Source: Epiperipatus broadwayi (lineage: Eukaryota > Onychophora > Udeonychophora > Euonychophora > Peripatidae). From it: DNA of 64,000 bases. The stretch covers positions 6,822,001-6,886,000 of the forward strand of contig JAQFVV010012395.1 of assembly GCA_028023455.1 (NCBI GenBank), in the 5' to 3' direction. The notes beneath the pieces were generated by a model. That model saw only the letters and a list, made by a program, of their open reading frames with translations, searched no databases and was not told the DNA's origin. Shown in pieces: positions 1 to 11,110 of the stretch (position 1 is its first letter; every line of letters starts with the position of its first letter). Position numbers and translations under genes: made by a program.

Positions 1-189
1 TGATTTTGACCTTACAAATCTGGAAAACATTTTAATAGCACAGATGCTCTGTCTAAATGTCAGATAAGTGTACACATAAAGAAATTGCTGCAGAAGTAAA
101 TTATATAAAGGAATTAGCTGTTCAATAATAGTAAATTGTAACCAAGTGGATGAAAAAAGATCCTGATTTTCAACTTTAATTGAGTAGAT

Positions 190-1272
190 TGAAGAAGGAC
201 ATCCTCCTTGCCTGGAGGCACATATTTTGAATGTTTACAGTAAATTTGTTAATGTCTAAAGGATATATACTGATGATTGATCACATATTGATATCAACTG
301 CAAATAGGAGATATGTTTTAAAATAACTCATGAGGGACATTCTGGCATTGTTAGAGCCAAAGTTCTTACAAGATTGTATGTGTAGTAGCCAGATATGCAT
401 AATGGCATTGAACAGGAAATCAAACACTGTATGACCTGTCAATCAGATATTACCTATAAAAGAATTTGAGTCACAGCTACAGGTCACTAAACCTTGGCAA
501 CATAATACATATGGAGTGTGCTAAATGGGAAGACTTCGATTTGGGGGTAAATGTAAAGCATTAAATATGATACTTTGCTTGTCATAGTTACAATGAATCA
601 GTCTCGGACAATGAAATAGTTTTACATCACAACAATTAAAAATTTTTTTAGTTAGTAAGGGCATATAGCATATTTTGATACTCTCATATCAATCACCTTG
701 ATTAAAATAGACTAGCTGAGAAGGCAATTCAGGGCATCTTAAAAAAAATTTGTTAAATAAAAATAGTTATAGATGTTTTTTCAATATCTTACACCAAGTA
801 CTGCCATGACAAAATCTTTTGCAGAAATACTAATGGACCCAAAACTACAGATAAATGTATCATTGTTAGTCTTCAAAATAAAAAGAAGTCTAAGCAATAA
901 AACAGAAATAGTACAATTTCAGCTAGAAGAAGACATTTGATTCCATGATTTGACTAGAAGTTAATTGTGAACTGGAATGGCATGTAAAATATCGATTAAA
1001 TGATAAAGTTGTCGGATAATATGAAAGTTCAAAGATGTGTAGATCATTTAAGTTGTTGCCAAATGGAATTAATTGATACTGAGGAAGATAAACTGACAAC
1101 AGTAATGGAAGAAAAATCAGATCCAGTGATAGAGAACTATTGTCTTGATGAATCATTAGAAGAGACAAAAATAATCCTGTTGCACCTTCAAGACAGGCCA
1201 AAAATTGAAGAATGTTGGAATGATTTAATGTCTGTGTGTGTGATTAAACATTTAGGGGATTCTCTAGAGTAA
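190..1272 (+). pseudogene. Ty3/gypsy integrase relic (3' part of pol)
   Basis: Decayed C-terminal part of a Ty3/gypsy polyprotein, readable only by changing frame several times. Around 326-360 the reading HEGHSGIVRAK matches the start of the integrase zinc-binding region. At 425-442 HCMTCQSD supplies the CxxC half of the HHCC motif. Near 820-900 FAEILMDPKLQINVSLL matches the end of the integrase core, where family members read AE-LMG-LRTRLD. The open stretch 1000-1272 begins KLSDNMKVQRCVDHL, like the R-VDHLR motif that closes gypsy integrases. Stops and frameshifts lie throughout, so it is inactive. The 5' part is outside the window and I did not find a 3' LTR. Family matches are from memory; a translated search would settle the clade. 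Confidence 0.85.
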
Positions 1273-1354
1273 GAAAGGAATGTTATAACTAGTTAGTAAA
1301 TGAATATTATATGTTTGTAAAATATTGATAATATTATTTGTGTGTAATATTTAT

Positions 1355-1480
1355 ATAAATGCAATGATAGAGTGTCAGATTGTTCTTTGATCGATCCAAT
1401 TCTGGTACTTTAGATGCTCAGATATCTTATGAATGCCTGAGCAGTGAAGCCATTGAATTATTTTTAACTGCCTAATTAAA
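1355..1480 (+). repeat. tRNA-derived SINE, diverged
   Basis: Shares its layout with the elements at 18003, 22095 and 36641: a tRNA-like head (GATAGAGTGTCAGATT, then a degenerate B-box region GATCGATCCAATTC), a middle reading CTGGTACTTTAG, and the 3' end GAGCAGTGAAGCCATTGAATTATTT. The shared 3' end GAGCAATAAAGCCATTCAATTATT marks the family. This is one of the more decayed copies and I see no target-site duplication. Confidence 0.6.
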
Positions 1481-2239
1481 AAAGTATCTCAGATTATGAG
1501 GATTAATAATCATAATTAAAAAATACCAGTAAATAGAATTTTATAAGCATTTGATTATAATACTGATAAGCCACTAGAGAATTAACTAGTCTCCTCAAAT
1601 ACATAGACACCATAGAGATATAATCACTGCAGGATTATAAAAGGTCTAGAAGATTGGATAGATTAGAAAATTTGTGTATGCTTATAGATCTCTAGGAGGG
1701 TCCTAACTTTAATTCCAGAGAAATCTACTCTGTAAGTAACAAATAGATCTTCGGCTAATGTACAGGCCACCTAGATCTATTATGTTTCCCATACACTTTC
1801 AGTGTAAGAGGTACATGTTTGTATATAGAATTTATGTAATATATCTAGAATTAATTTTTAGTTTGTATAAAGGCTATTTTATTTATAAAAGCTTGTTCAT
1901 GCCATTAAATTTTCAATCATCTAATATCTGTTCTGTGTATAATTTATGTTTACTACACATTATTTTATTGAGCTAAGTTCTTATTGATTTCTTTTTGATG
2001 CTTGTTTAACTAGTAGCCTACTAGCTTGTAACTAATTCTTTCTGGTGGAAGTCTATTCGGTTATAAACTAATTATCCCTATATATAGCACATATACATAA
2101 AATTTTTTTATCTGAAAATTGTCAAGGATGATATTGAATTAGAATGATTATTTACTGGCTGACATACTTACTTGATATATGGCTTATACACATAAAAGCT
2201 ATTTTACATCACATCACACAAATTAAAATCATCACACCA
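1481..2239. other. non-coding stretch, nothing assigned
   Basis: AT-rich sequence between the SINE and the tandem array. A 72-codon open frame at 1758-1976 has low-complexity composition and no recognisable motif, and I treat it as chance. No RNA gene or further repeat recognised. Confidence 0.5.
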
Positions 2240-2670
2240 ACATTTATGTATAAATTTTTGTTGCAAGAGGTCAGGACCAGCATAATTTAAAGTAATCGTT
2301 ATCTCTCTGTGTATAGAATATTTTTATCTATATATTTATAGAATCATTGATAAATTTTGTCAGTGAAATACTGCAAAAAGGCAAACCATACATATAATAT
2401 ATGTACACTCAGTTTAGTTCAGCCATATAATGCAAGTGGATAAGACCATATTATACATATCAGAATTCTCTTTTTGTTCAGTTATATATTTTATTTCATA
2501 TAGTCAAATTTCAAACTAAAAAATTGCTACATATATAAACTTATTTTGGTTTAACCAAATGCTAAAAGAGGATAGAACATGTCAGTTTTTGAATATGTAT
2601 GCATAATGAATGATTAATCTAGCAATTAGAATAATCACTTTTTAAATGTTTGTTTTTTAAATTCTATATC
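2240..2670 (+). repeat. decayed tandem array, block 1 (unit about 70-85 bp)
   Basis: Successive units share the pattern TTTATTTTAGTTCAACCAAATGYTGCAAGAGGAYAAGACC (a by-eye composite, lightly degenerate), followed by a TATATA run and AGAATAATCA. Recognisable units lie near 2260, 2360, 2415, 2480 and 2545. Copies differ at many positions, so the array is old. The same motif resumes at 3790-4330, and an isolated unit (GTTGCAAGAGGGCATAAACATC) lies near 2885. Confidence 0.6.
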
Positions 2671-2682
2671 CTGAAGTAAAAA

Positions 2683-2750
2683 CATACAGTAGTGCCACTT
2701 AGTGCAAGCCAGAGTAATCAATGATCATGTGATGTTAAGTGGTTTTATAC
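2683..2750 (+). repeat. truncated copy of the foldback MITE family
   Basis: Reads CATACAGTAGTGCCACTTAG, then GCAAGCCAGAGTAATCAATG, then GATCATGTGATGTTAAGTGG. These match the left arm and the right-hand flank of the full palindromic element at 50232-50530, with the palindrome's centre and right arm missing. Confidence 0.7.
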
Positions 2751-3164
2751 TGAAGTAAGTTGACTTAACTAGATAATAAAATAGAATGACTAAGCAATAG
2801 TGATAAAACATGATCATCATTGGCGATAGTTTGTCATATACATATATTTATTCAGAAACTCATATCTATAAAAAAAAACTCATATGTTGCAAGAGGGCAT
2901 AAACATCTGATATTAAAGTAAAAGGAGCCAATTCAAGGAGTAATGAGATCAACTTATTTTTTAATGAGAAAATAAAAAGTAAATTAAAATGTTTAGAAGG
3001 TTATAATATATGAATGAAAATAGATTAATAAAAATAATATTGAATTAAATTATATGGAAAAAAACAACAAACATGTTAGGCAAGAATGATTTTACAAAAT
3101 GCAAAGTTAATAGATAGACACTATTTATATATATTTATATAAGAAATGGGATGACATGTAAAGA

Positions 3165-3770
3165 ATGAACTTCATAATTAAGAAAGATAGCAACCAAAAA
3201 AAAAAAGGTAAGTTGGTTAGAGAAAAAGAAGTAGAATTATGGAAAACAAATATGAAAAAAATAAATAATTTAGTGTTATATGAGAATAAAAATTATAAAT
3301 ATGAAATGATGGATGATAACACCAAAGGGAGTTTATTGTGGGCAGGAACTTTAGATTCAGAGAAAGAAGCAAGAGTTGAATAAAAATTTGAGTTGTAGAG
3401 ATAGTTTATATAGAAATGGAAGAAAGTGTATTAAACACTTGTTTTTGGAAAATAGGAAATTGAAAGAGAGGATCGGGATAAATTGTATGGATGGTAAATG
3501 AAATATAATGATAAAGAGAGTATAAAAGAGGTAGAGATTTTATGATTTTTTGTTTAGCTTTTTATAAAGAAGTTAGAGACTGAGGATAGAATAGTAACAA
3601 AACTATTATTATTAAAATGGAATAGGAGGGGAAAAAGAAATGGATTAAATCTGGAAAATTTTTTGAATAATAAAGACTAAGAATTAGATGAATTGGATGG
3701 TTAACAGAGTTTCTAGATAAGTAACTTATGTGCAAAAACTTCAGACTTCATTTAAGGAGAAGCCCTTTTA
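3165..3770 (+). pseudogene. LINE (non-LTR) 3' end relic, family B
   Basis: Open from 3165 to 3383 (72 codons, Lys/Glu-rich), continuing after a stop. The later part reads SLYRNGRKCIKHLFLENRKL in one frame (3405-3465). That resembles the Cys/His knuckle after the RT domain of non-LTR elements (C-LC-E--KHLFLEC-KL), with cysteines lost. The relative at 16975-17345 keeps CSLCGNE at the matching place. Both copies end with similar text (GTGCAAAAACTTCAGACTTCATTTA here; GTGCACAGAAACTTCTGACTTTATTTA there). Truncated and inactive. Confidence 0.6.
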
Positions 3771-3789
3771 TAGCACAGTGTTATTATAT

Positions 3790-4330
3790 TCTATGCATAT
3801 ATATAGTTATTTTACCTCAATCAAATATCACAGTAGGGAAAGCCATATATATATTAGAATAATTAATGTCTTTGTATTTACTTAAGCAAATTGTTGCAAG
3901 CCAACAAAACCATGTAGATTTCAGAATAATGTCTCTTTTTATACAAATATGTATTTATATATATACACTTTATTTTAGTTCAATCAAATGCTGCAAGAAA
4001 ATCCAGCTCGCCAGACATTGTAAAAATTACTATCTCCATAAAGTCAGTTTATTTTAGTTAAATAATGCAAAAAAGCAAAACACACATTTTTTAGTATAAT
4101 TAATATATATATACTTTACTTCAGCCAAATGTTGCAACTAGATAAGATCAATACAGAGATTAGAACAATCAATCTTTTTTTTCATATATACTTTCATTTT
4201 AATTCATGCAAATGTTGCAAGAGGACATGTTATGATATTTTTTGAATATATATGTGTATATAAAACATGATTATTGCTGGTGTTAGAATAATCATTCTTT
4301 ATGTATATGTTGTACTGTGCCCAAAGTAAG
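3790..4330 (+). repeat. decayed tandem array, block 2
   Basis: Continues the motif of block 1 (2240-2670) in the same orientation. Units near 3810, 3880, 3970, 4045, 4113 and 4190 read CTTTATTTTAGTTCAATC, AAATGCTGCAAGA or close variants. Spacing between units is about 70-80 bp. The two blocks are separated by about 1.1 kb holding a truncated MITE and a LINE tail, so one array was probably split by insertions. Confidence 0.65.
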
Positions 4331-4478
4331 ATTAAATAGGTAACAGTACCAAGGTCAACTTAATGATAACATTTGATCATTTATCAGTAGTAATTTTATC
4401 ATTGCTTATCACAATCCTTAACATCATTCTAGTATCATAATTTTAAACATAGATTTTAATGAGTTTTACATCAGGAAG

Positions 4479-4631
4479 ATTTACTAAGGCTTTAACCTCG
4501 ATAATATGCGTCTAAAAAGTGCGAAGGTAGGGACCTTTACAGGTCTTAACCACTAGCTGGTTAAGACCTGTAGAGGTCCCTACCTTCGCATTTTTCAGAC
4601 TCATATTATCGAGGTTAAAGCCTTAGTAAAT
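4479..4631. mobile_element. 153 bp hairpin (foldback) element
   Basis: Near-perfect inverted repeat with arms of about 74 bp and a 5-base loop (centre AACCA-CTAGC-TGGTT). Outer ends read ATTTACTAAGGCTTTAACC and its complement. The sequence ATCAGGAAGAT occurs on both sides, at 4470-4480 and 4671-4681. That could be an 11 bp target duplication for a slightly longer element, or chance. No coding capacity. Arm identity implies a recent insertion or strong repair between arms. DNA superfamily not assigned. Confidence 0.85.
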
Positions 4632-4639
4632 ATTACTTA

Positions 4640-5480
4640 ATATATTAATGTGCGTTTAAATAAATTTATAATCAGGAAGATGCATATATTCTATTTCATA
4701 AATGTTTCTCCATCAACCTCAATTTCTAGATATGTGCTCTGAAATATCTATTCTAGGCATACACTCCTAAATAAAAAAATATTTAAAACCAAAGAAATTC
4801 AAGAAGTAACACACTTTGATTTTTATGAATTGTTATCATTTCCTAATTTGCAAAATATAGACCATGAAGATAATTTGAAGTAAAAAACAACTTTTGTATC
4901 ACATGTTAATTTAAAAACATTATTTAATCAATATAAAAAACTGGAATATTGATGATAATCTTATATATCAGACTAGAAATAAATGTGAATATTATTTACC
5001 TGCAGTGGGTGCCTGGTTAAGACTTAATTTAAATTCATGAAATTGCTTTTATATTAATCTAAATTTTTTAAAAATTGAAGTGAAAAAATTTCTTCGTACA
5101 GATAGAATTTAATAATTGAAGAACTGTCACAGTTTACATTGGGTACTGTGAAATTTTTTATCAATTCCACATTGTTAAATTTTATAATTCATCTCGTAAA
5201 TATTAATTTAAATTATTAAATTGAATAAAAAAACTAATATATTTTTAGGTTTACAACTAGAAAATGAAAATACAGAGGAAAAAAAAAGAGTTTTAGCAAT
5301 TTGATACTATTATTATTTACTGAAAATATAATTTTAAATTAAATTTAAAACATTTTCCCTATCAAATATTAAATAATTAAATTTTTTAAAACTAAGTAAA
5401 GAAATATAGCTATTGTAATGCTAAAACAAAATATTTTCAAAATCTCATTTTAGTTGTTATATATTAAAAGAGGGCATGGC
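4640..5480. other. AT-rich non-coding stretch
   Basis: Long A/T runs, no ORF above chance size and no repeat I could match elsewhere in the window. Confidence 0.5.
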
Positions 5481-5489
5481 CATAAGATG

Positions 5490-6430
5490 TTAATGAGGTT
5501 TCTCTGGACATAATGGCTGAGAGATTCCTGATTCCAATAAAGAAGAAGCCACAGGGCATCACATGGAAATGGGATGGTAAAGTTTTTATACGAGAGATGC
5601 AAAAAACAAAATGAAAATGTCAGTAGATTGCAGTTTATGGGTAGCCAAAATAGTTTTTAATTGAGTTATGAATAAAGGACCGGCAACAAGATGGGTGAGA
5701 AAGATAGTATGGTATGCAGAATATTTGGACAAAGAATTTATATCAAAATACTTATACAAAATGTGCGATGATTGTGTTAGGAGAATTGTTGGGTATTATA
5801 GTGGCAAGGAATGGGATAGAAGAATAGATGCCTTAATAAAAAATAGGGAGTTGGAGAGGTGGAGAGCTAGTGTGAAGAGTAAAAAGAGTTTAAATATATG
5901 TAGAAGTAAATAGAATATTGAGTGTGAATTAATTTATGATAATAGCAAGGAAAGTAGTTTACTTTTTCAGGCTCGATCAGGATCTTTAGCAACAAGGGAA
6001 TATACACGTAAATGGAAAAATATGGGTGATTTAGTCTGCTAGTTATGTAGGAAAGGCATAGAAAATATTAGGCATATATTTATTGAATATAAATGCCTGC
6101 AAGCAGAAAGGGTACAAATAATGAAGTTGTGGAAGAATAAATATAAACAAAGTGATTACACAGAAAGTGGGTTCTTGGTTTTTATGGTGTATTTGGGAAA
6201 AGATAAGAGGGGGATTTAGATATAAAGGTCATGGAGTTGACAAAGATTATGTTGTGGAAATGGGATGGAGCAAGTAGGGAAGATTATGGGAAAAACTTAG
6301 AGTGGGTGAATTGAAAGGGAAGATAAGGTGGCAACAGGTTTCTCCGGACATAGTGGCTGAGAGATTCCTGACTTCGAAAAAGGAGAAGCTACAGAGCATT
6401 GCATCACATATAAGAAACTTCACTTTATGT
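5490..6430 (+). pseudogene. LINE 3' end relic, family A (copy 1)
   Basis: C-terminal part of a non-LTR reverse-transcriptase polyprotein. An 81-codon frame (5668-5913) begins NKGPATRWVRKIVWY and is continued after a stop by LFQARSGSLATREYTRKW (near 5960-6015) and LCRKGIENIRHIFIEY-C. The latter is the typical post-RT Cys/His knuckle (CxxC...H....C), here with a stop before the first Leu-Cys. The copy at 26262-26760 is closely similar. A block of about 70 bp (GGTTTCTCTGGACATAATGG... to ...GGGCATCACAT) occurs at both ends of this relic, 5497-5566 and 6336-6405, suggesting a tandem or nested arrangement of two truncated copies. Confidence 0.8.
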
Positions 6431-8146
6431 TATATTTATAAATTTGAGATGCTAGAAAAAACTAGTTTGAAGGAATGGCTAGCAATAGCAAATTATCATT
6501 GATTTTGTAATATACTTATGCTTTTCTGTTGTCAAATTAAAACTCTGTTCACTTTAATTAAGAACACTTCTCCTTACCATTTGAATATGGTAAATGTTAA
6601 ATCTATAAAAATCATGTTGATGGACAATGATGACTTGTAGTCTGGAGTTCTAGATTTTGGATCAGTAAGGATATTGTGACCTCATGTGACTATTTAATTC
6701 ATCTATTCACAGTAAAGATTAAGAAAGAAACTTCAGATCCTGACCCACTAGTTAATTTGTGAGAGGTTATGGAATGATTATACACTATAAGAATGTAATT
6801 TTGTTATTTGGTATACCTGATTTTAAATGGCAAAATGGGATAATTATCTTTGCAAATTTTTTTTTAAGTATAAGTTTTTTTTTTTAAATTTTAATAATCA
6901 TATGCAAATTAGCATGACCAGTAATGGATTGATGCAAAGGCAGAAGAGACAAACATTTCAGGCCCCATGTTGGTCAAACTTCAAATTTTTAAAAACATTA
7001 TTTAAATTTTGTTTTAAAACTTCAGTACTTATATTCATATATGTAAAATACACTATATTCATTTCAGCTAACATACTGATAGTATAAATTTGATTTATTA
7101 AAAACGAATTACTGGATTATGATAAAATTATATATTTATAGTGTTTTTTTTTATTACTTCGTTTTTTGTTGCGGATACTAAAAACGTAAAACTGGTGTGT
7201 TTTACATGTTAATTTATTTCAATATAGACACATTTCCAAAATTACTTAAGGAAGTATTGCACAAAGAGATACTATGAGATTAATTAATAGAAAATTTTGA
7301 ATTACAAGTGAGTATTTTCTTTGTTTTTAAAGAAGCCCTAAATATTCTTTTGGCCTAGAGCCAGAAAGTCCAATTCACTACTAAATATGGCTACGAGTAT
7401 TAATAAGAAAAAGCAGCAAAACCTTATGCTCATCTGTAAGCATTATGACATAAAATAAGAGTATAGTGAGTTAAATTTATTAAGTCTTGAAGTATGATGT
7501 GGTTTGAAATGAATAGGCAATTACAATTAGTGACAAGAATGATTTAATTCATAATTAGTTTATTGTTTAGTTTAAAATCTAGAAATTTAATGGAAATGTT
7601 TGCAAAGAAATGAACTTTAGTTTACAAACTAAAAAATTATCAGTTATTTTCATACTGTCTACAATTTATTTTAGATTTTTTCATAAAGATCCTGGCTGTT
7701 TTTGATGATTCCTAGCTAATTTGTTACTTTTTCCAGTGACTTCTTTTAAAGTTATTGTATTTCCGACTGAATCTATATGTATTATCTAACTATAAGTCTC
7801 ATGAATTGGGCTTCCATTGATGTTATAGATTTGATACAACCACAAAAGGTTTTCTTTGAAAACAATTTAAAAATTTCTAATAATTTCCAATGGTCAGCAA
7901 ATATAGTAACTAACATTACATGTGCAATTCTATACAGTTTGAGTGCAAGGTATCCAGGATCAATTCTTACTGGATAATGTTAAAAAAAAAAGATTCATTC
8001 TAGGTAAATAAAACTTAAATGCTCATTTGCATGTATGATACTTGAATGTCACATGGCTTTCTGAGCAACTAATCATATGAGTATTTATTAAATTTTTTGA
8101 ATTATTTATGTTTGTTTTAATTGTAGTTTTGTTTTCTTTATTTCAG
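6431..8146. other. non-coding stretch upstream of the coding exon
   Basis: Presumed intron of the host gene. A 66-codon frame at 7777-7977 has protein-like wording (NWASIDVIDLIQPQKVFFE) but lacks splice sites in the phase the next exon requires, so it is not called. Ends with the polypyrimidine tract and acceptor TTTTCTTTATTTCAG at 8132-8146. Confidence 0.5.
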
Positions 8147-8641
8147 CTCCATGTAATGCTGATGTTTTTAGTGCTGATCCTATTGACCTTGATGATGCAA
8201 GTAACCCGAGAAGTCCTGCTAATAGTTTTTCAAATCAGAAGCCATTACTTAGATCTAAATCAGATAAACTGCAGTCATCCACTAGAAACAACCAATGTAA
8301 ATCAGAATGTTTGAACAGCCTTCCAAATGAGAATCATTCCAGGGGCAGTAGTTCCTCTACACTCCCTGATTGCAATCTGCCCAGTCCGGTGATTGAAGAA
8401 GAAGAAGTATGCAATGAATTGTATTTAAAAGAAGGTGCATCTTCATTCCCTTTTATAGATTCTGTTAGTTGTGAGAATGAAGAACCTAGTATGCTTTCCC
8501 AGATAATAGAAGCAGCACTTGGCCCAGGATCAATTAGTGAAGAAACAGATTCTATAATTTTTACATCCTCTTGCCATCTTTACCCTATAGATGATTCTGT
8601 TGTTTATGCAAATATTGATGAACACCATTTGGCACCAAAAG
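8147..8641 (+). CDS. internal coding exon of a gene with a tyrosine-motif (ITIM/SHP2-type) tail
   Basis: Bounded by acceptor TTTATTTCAG and donor AAAAG/GTATGA. It is open in one frame over all 495 nt, with the first complete codon at 8149 and a one-base overhang at 8641. The product begins PCNADVFSADPIDLDD. It has a basic patch (LLRSKSDK), a Ser run (SRGSSSST), an acidic run (VIEEEEV), and tyrosines in NELYLKE (8422), CHLYPID (8581) and SVVYANID (8605). VVYANI fits the ITIM pattern (V-x-Y-x-x-I) that binds SH2 domains of SHP phosphatases; Y-x-N also fits a Grb2 SH2 site. No membrane segment is seen. Codon use and GC exceed the flanks. Receptor tail or docking adaptor (IRS/GAB/DOK-like) are both possible; no family is proven. 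Confidence 0.85.
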
Positions 8642-9699
8642 GTATGATTTTTATTTATTATTAAATTTTAAAATTATTAATTTTAGACTGGAGGCATAGA
8701 AGTTATTGCTGTCTAAGATTTTGTATAAAAGAAATTAATTTTAAAATATATTTGAGTATGAAAGTTAAAAATATTAATTCTATAGGAAAGAATTGAATTA
8801 ACTTTAATTCATTCATCACCGTTATCATGTATTAGCCATCAAGAAGTATATTGCATATATTATCTTATTCTTTCATCTCCAAGTCTTTCTATTATTCATT
8901 CTTTTATCAAATACTCATAAGTATATTCTTTTTTAAGGCATTTTTTGAATTGTTTTTTCTTTTTTTTTTCTTTTCTATTTATTAGTATAAGTCATTATAA
9001 CATTCAGTTAGTTTTTACATCTTCATTTAATTTTTTTAAATATTTTCAGTAAAACACACACTTCTGTTCAATTTTTATTACAATTTTTTATTTCTTTTTA
9101 TCCATCCAACTTAATTTTTTTTTTTATTAGATTGTAAATCGAATTCCAAAAGCCCCACAATCTTTTTTTTTTTAACCTACTTAACTGCTAAATTTCATCA
9201 CTTTACAAAGATACACTCAAAATCTTTTAATATATAACTTTTGTACAGTTTTAATATTTCATAAAATATTTTTTTATCTATCAAAACTTTTTAATTATAA
9301 TGGCTGACATTCTATTTTTTTAATTTTTATTACTTTTATCTTTAGTTAATCATTTTTATAGACATTTAAGGACATTAGTTTCTTGCCTGGTATTTCTTTG
9401 AAATGTGTCTTTCTATTTGTTTTTATTGTGATGTTTTGTGAAAATATTCACATTGACATTGGTATAAATTTGTGCACTCCAGAAAAAGTAGAAATATATT
9501 TTAGATTGCTTAACGGATAAGCATTAGATTTAATTAATGATTAAATTTACGTTAATTATGATAAGAACATTGCGATCGATAAATTCCAAGAAATATTTGC
9601 TGATTACAAATATTTCTTAAATAAGAGACTAATTAATTAATGGAATAGACTTTATAAATTAATTATCTTATATGAAAATGAATTCCTAGGGCACCAATT

Positions 9700-10370
9700 A
9701 ATTATATAAACCTAACACATTACTGTACATGGAAATAAGTAATTAATTGTGTGAGTAATTAAAAGCCAAGACGAATTCCATCGTATGATAAAAACTATAA
9801 ATAGAGTAAGCAACAAAGTATGTGGTTCATTTTCTGGATCATTTTGCAAAGAGATATAGTGACAGTAGCTTCAGTGAGTGTGCAGCATTCTATAGTGAAA
9901 ATATGTTCACAGGCAACAGCTGAACAGACCCAAAGAGTTTGGGAAACCGGGGCTGGGGGAAACCATTATAGATAGCAATTAGATGTGAAGAATTTATTTT
10001 CTAGAGGATTTCCAGTGAGTTTACCAAGCCGATTGTTGCAGACAGATGGAAGTAATTGCAGCTGAAAAAAGCTCATAGTGATGGTCGCAGGCTCTACGAT
10101 GAAACCAAATGTGTTCGCGTGCAGCTGAACTGGATCAGGGCCAAAGTATTTGAAAAACTGAGGCTTAACTGTCTTGAAAGCAGCCAGTCGTAAAATATGT
10201 CAGAGAAAATGAACCAAAGAACTATATATATAGTGTTATGTGTATAGTAATACCTTGTCGGGGGAAGTTAACCATAGGGAACTATATATATATATATATT
10301 TGTGTTGTGAGTGTAGCAGACTGTTTGCTATTCTTATTATTGTTTTATCAAAATTTAACAGTATGCTGGA
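9700..10370 (+). mobile_element. unclassified element, possibly a solo LTR, with an internal duplication
   Basis: Island of higher GC inside the intron. A TATA-like ACTATAAATAGAG lies at 9791-9805. A stretch of about 80 bp occurs twice in diverged form: near 9885-9970 (TCTATAGTGAAAATATGTTC, then CAGCTGAACAGACCCAAAG) and 10088-10170 (TCTACGATGAAACCAAATG, then CAGCTGAACTGGATCAGGG). Two nearly equal GAACTATATATATA tracts follow, near 10220 and 10280. No ORF. Internal tandem repeats with a TATA box suit an LTR, but I found no clear TG...CA ends or target duplication. Confidence 0.4.
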
Positions 10371-10489
10371 ACTTAATCATTGCAGATGTGCTTATAGAAT
10401 ATAATAGCTTTTCCTAATCTACAAATCCAAAGCAAAATGACAATACATATTCATTGTTCTTTTTTTATATTCTTTTCTTAAAATACTTG

Positions 10490-11110
10490 GATATGATTTA
10501 TTGTTTTATAACTATTATAAATTCAACTTGTTTATGGATATGCATTCAAAGTTTTAGTAAGTCAGTTGTAGTGATCATAATAATGATCTTAACGATATCA
10601 CCATTGCATTTTTTCAATTATCTGGTAACTGTTTATCATTTATATACTTGGCACCTAGCTTTGTCAGAAGTTTTTCCATTTCCCTCATTTGCTTCTTTTA
10701 AGATATCAATAATAAATCCATCATTTCCAGCTTTGAAGCTTTTCCATTTTTCATAAATTTAATTGCATATTTCACCTTTTTGTTTAAAATAATTGACAAT
10801 TATGTTTTTAGGGACTGTTATTTTTTTATTATTATTATAATACTTTTTTTGTAGAGTTTTTTCATACACTTCATAATATTCTCATTCTTTTATTTTTTTA
10901 GTTCTACTGCCATCTTTCCTTTTTATTGACAAAATAACTTTCCTTCCAATAGCAAGATATTGATTTACATTTTGAGGTCTTTGTTTCTTTCGTTATTATC
11001 TCATTTCAGTACCATTTTACAGAATTCCAGATATTCAATTTTCTAAATTGATGTCTTGTAAATATTTTTATATTCTTTTTTTTCTTAATACATTGTATTG
11101 TCTAAACCAT
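10490..11110 (-). pseudogene. LINE reverse-transcriptase relic
   Basis: On the minus strand, reading from high to low coordinates, INILLLEGKLF and ENIMKCMKKLYKKS resemble the linker before the RT domain (where relatives read EF--FYKKLY). This is followed by VKYAIKFMKNGKAS and, after a frameshift, AGNDGFIIDILKEANEG. These are the first RT motif of non-LTR elements (KMKNGKA-G-DGI--ELLK). KYINDKQLPDN-KNAMV then matches the IPE-W--A/I block. Many stops and frameshifts. The plus-strand 100-codon frame at 10454-10756 is its shadow. The element probably continued toward lower coordinates but is interrupted near 10370. Confidence 0.75.

Noticed and set aside
7777-7977. 66-codon frame as an upstream exon of the host gene
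   Set aside because: Ends in a stop. The only donor-like site inside (GCAAG/GTATCC) leaves the wrong phase for the exon at 8147, and a stop lies between the nearest acceptor and the frame.
8108-8314. 68-codon plus-strand frame overlapping the coding exon
   Set aside because: Out of frame with the spliced reading, starts in the acceptor tract and is Leu/Phe/Met-rich like intron translation.
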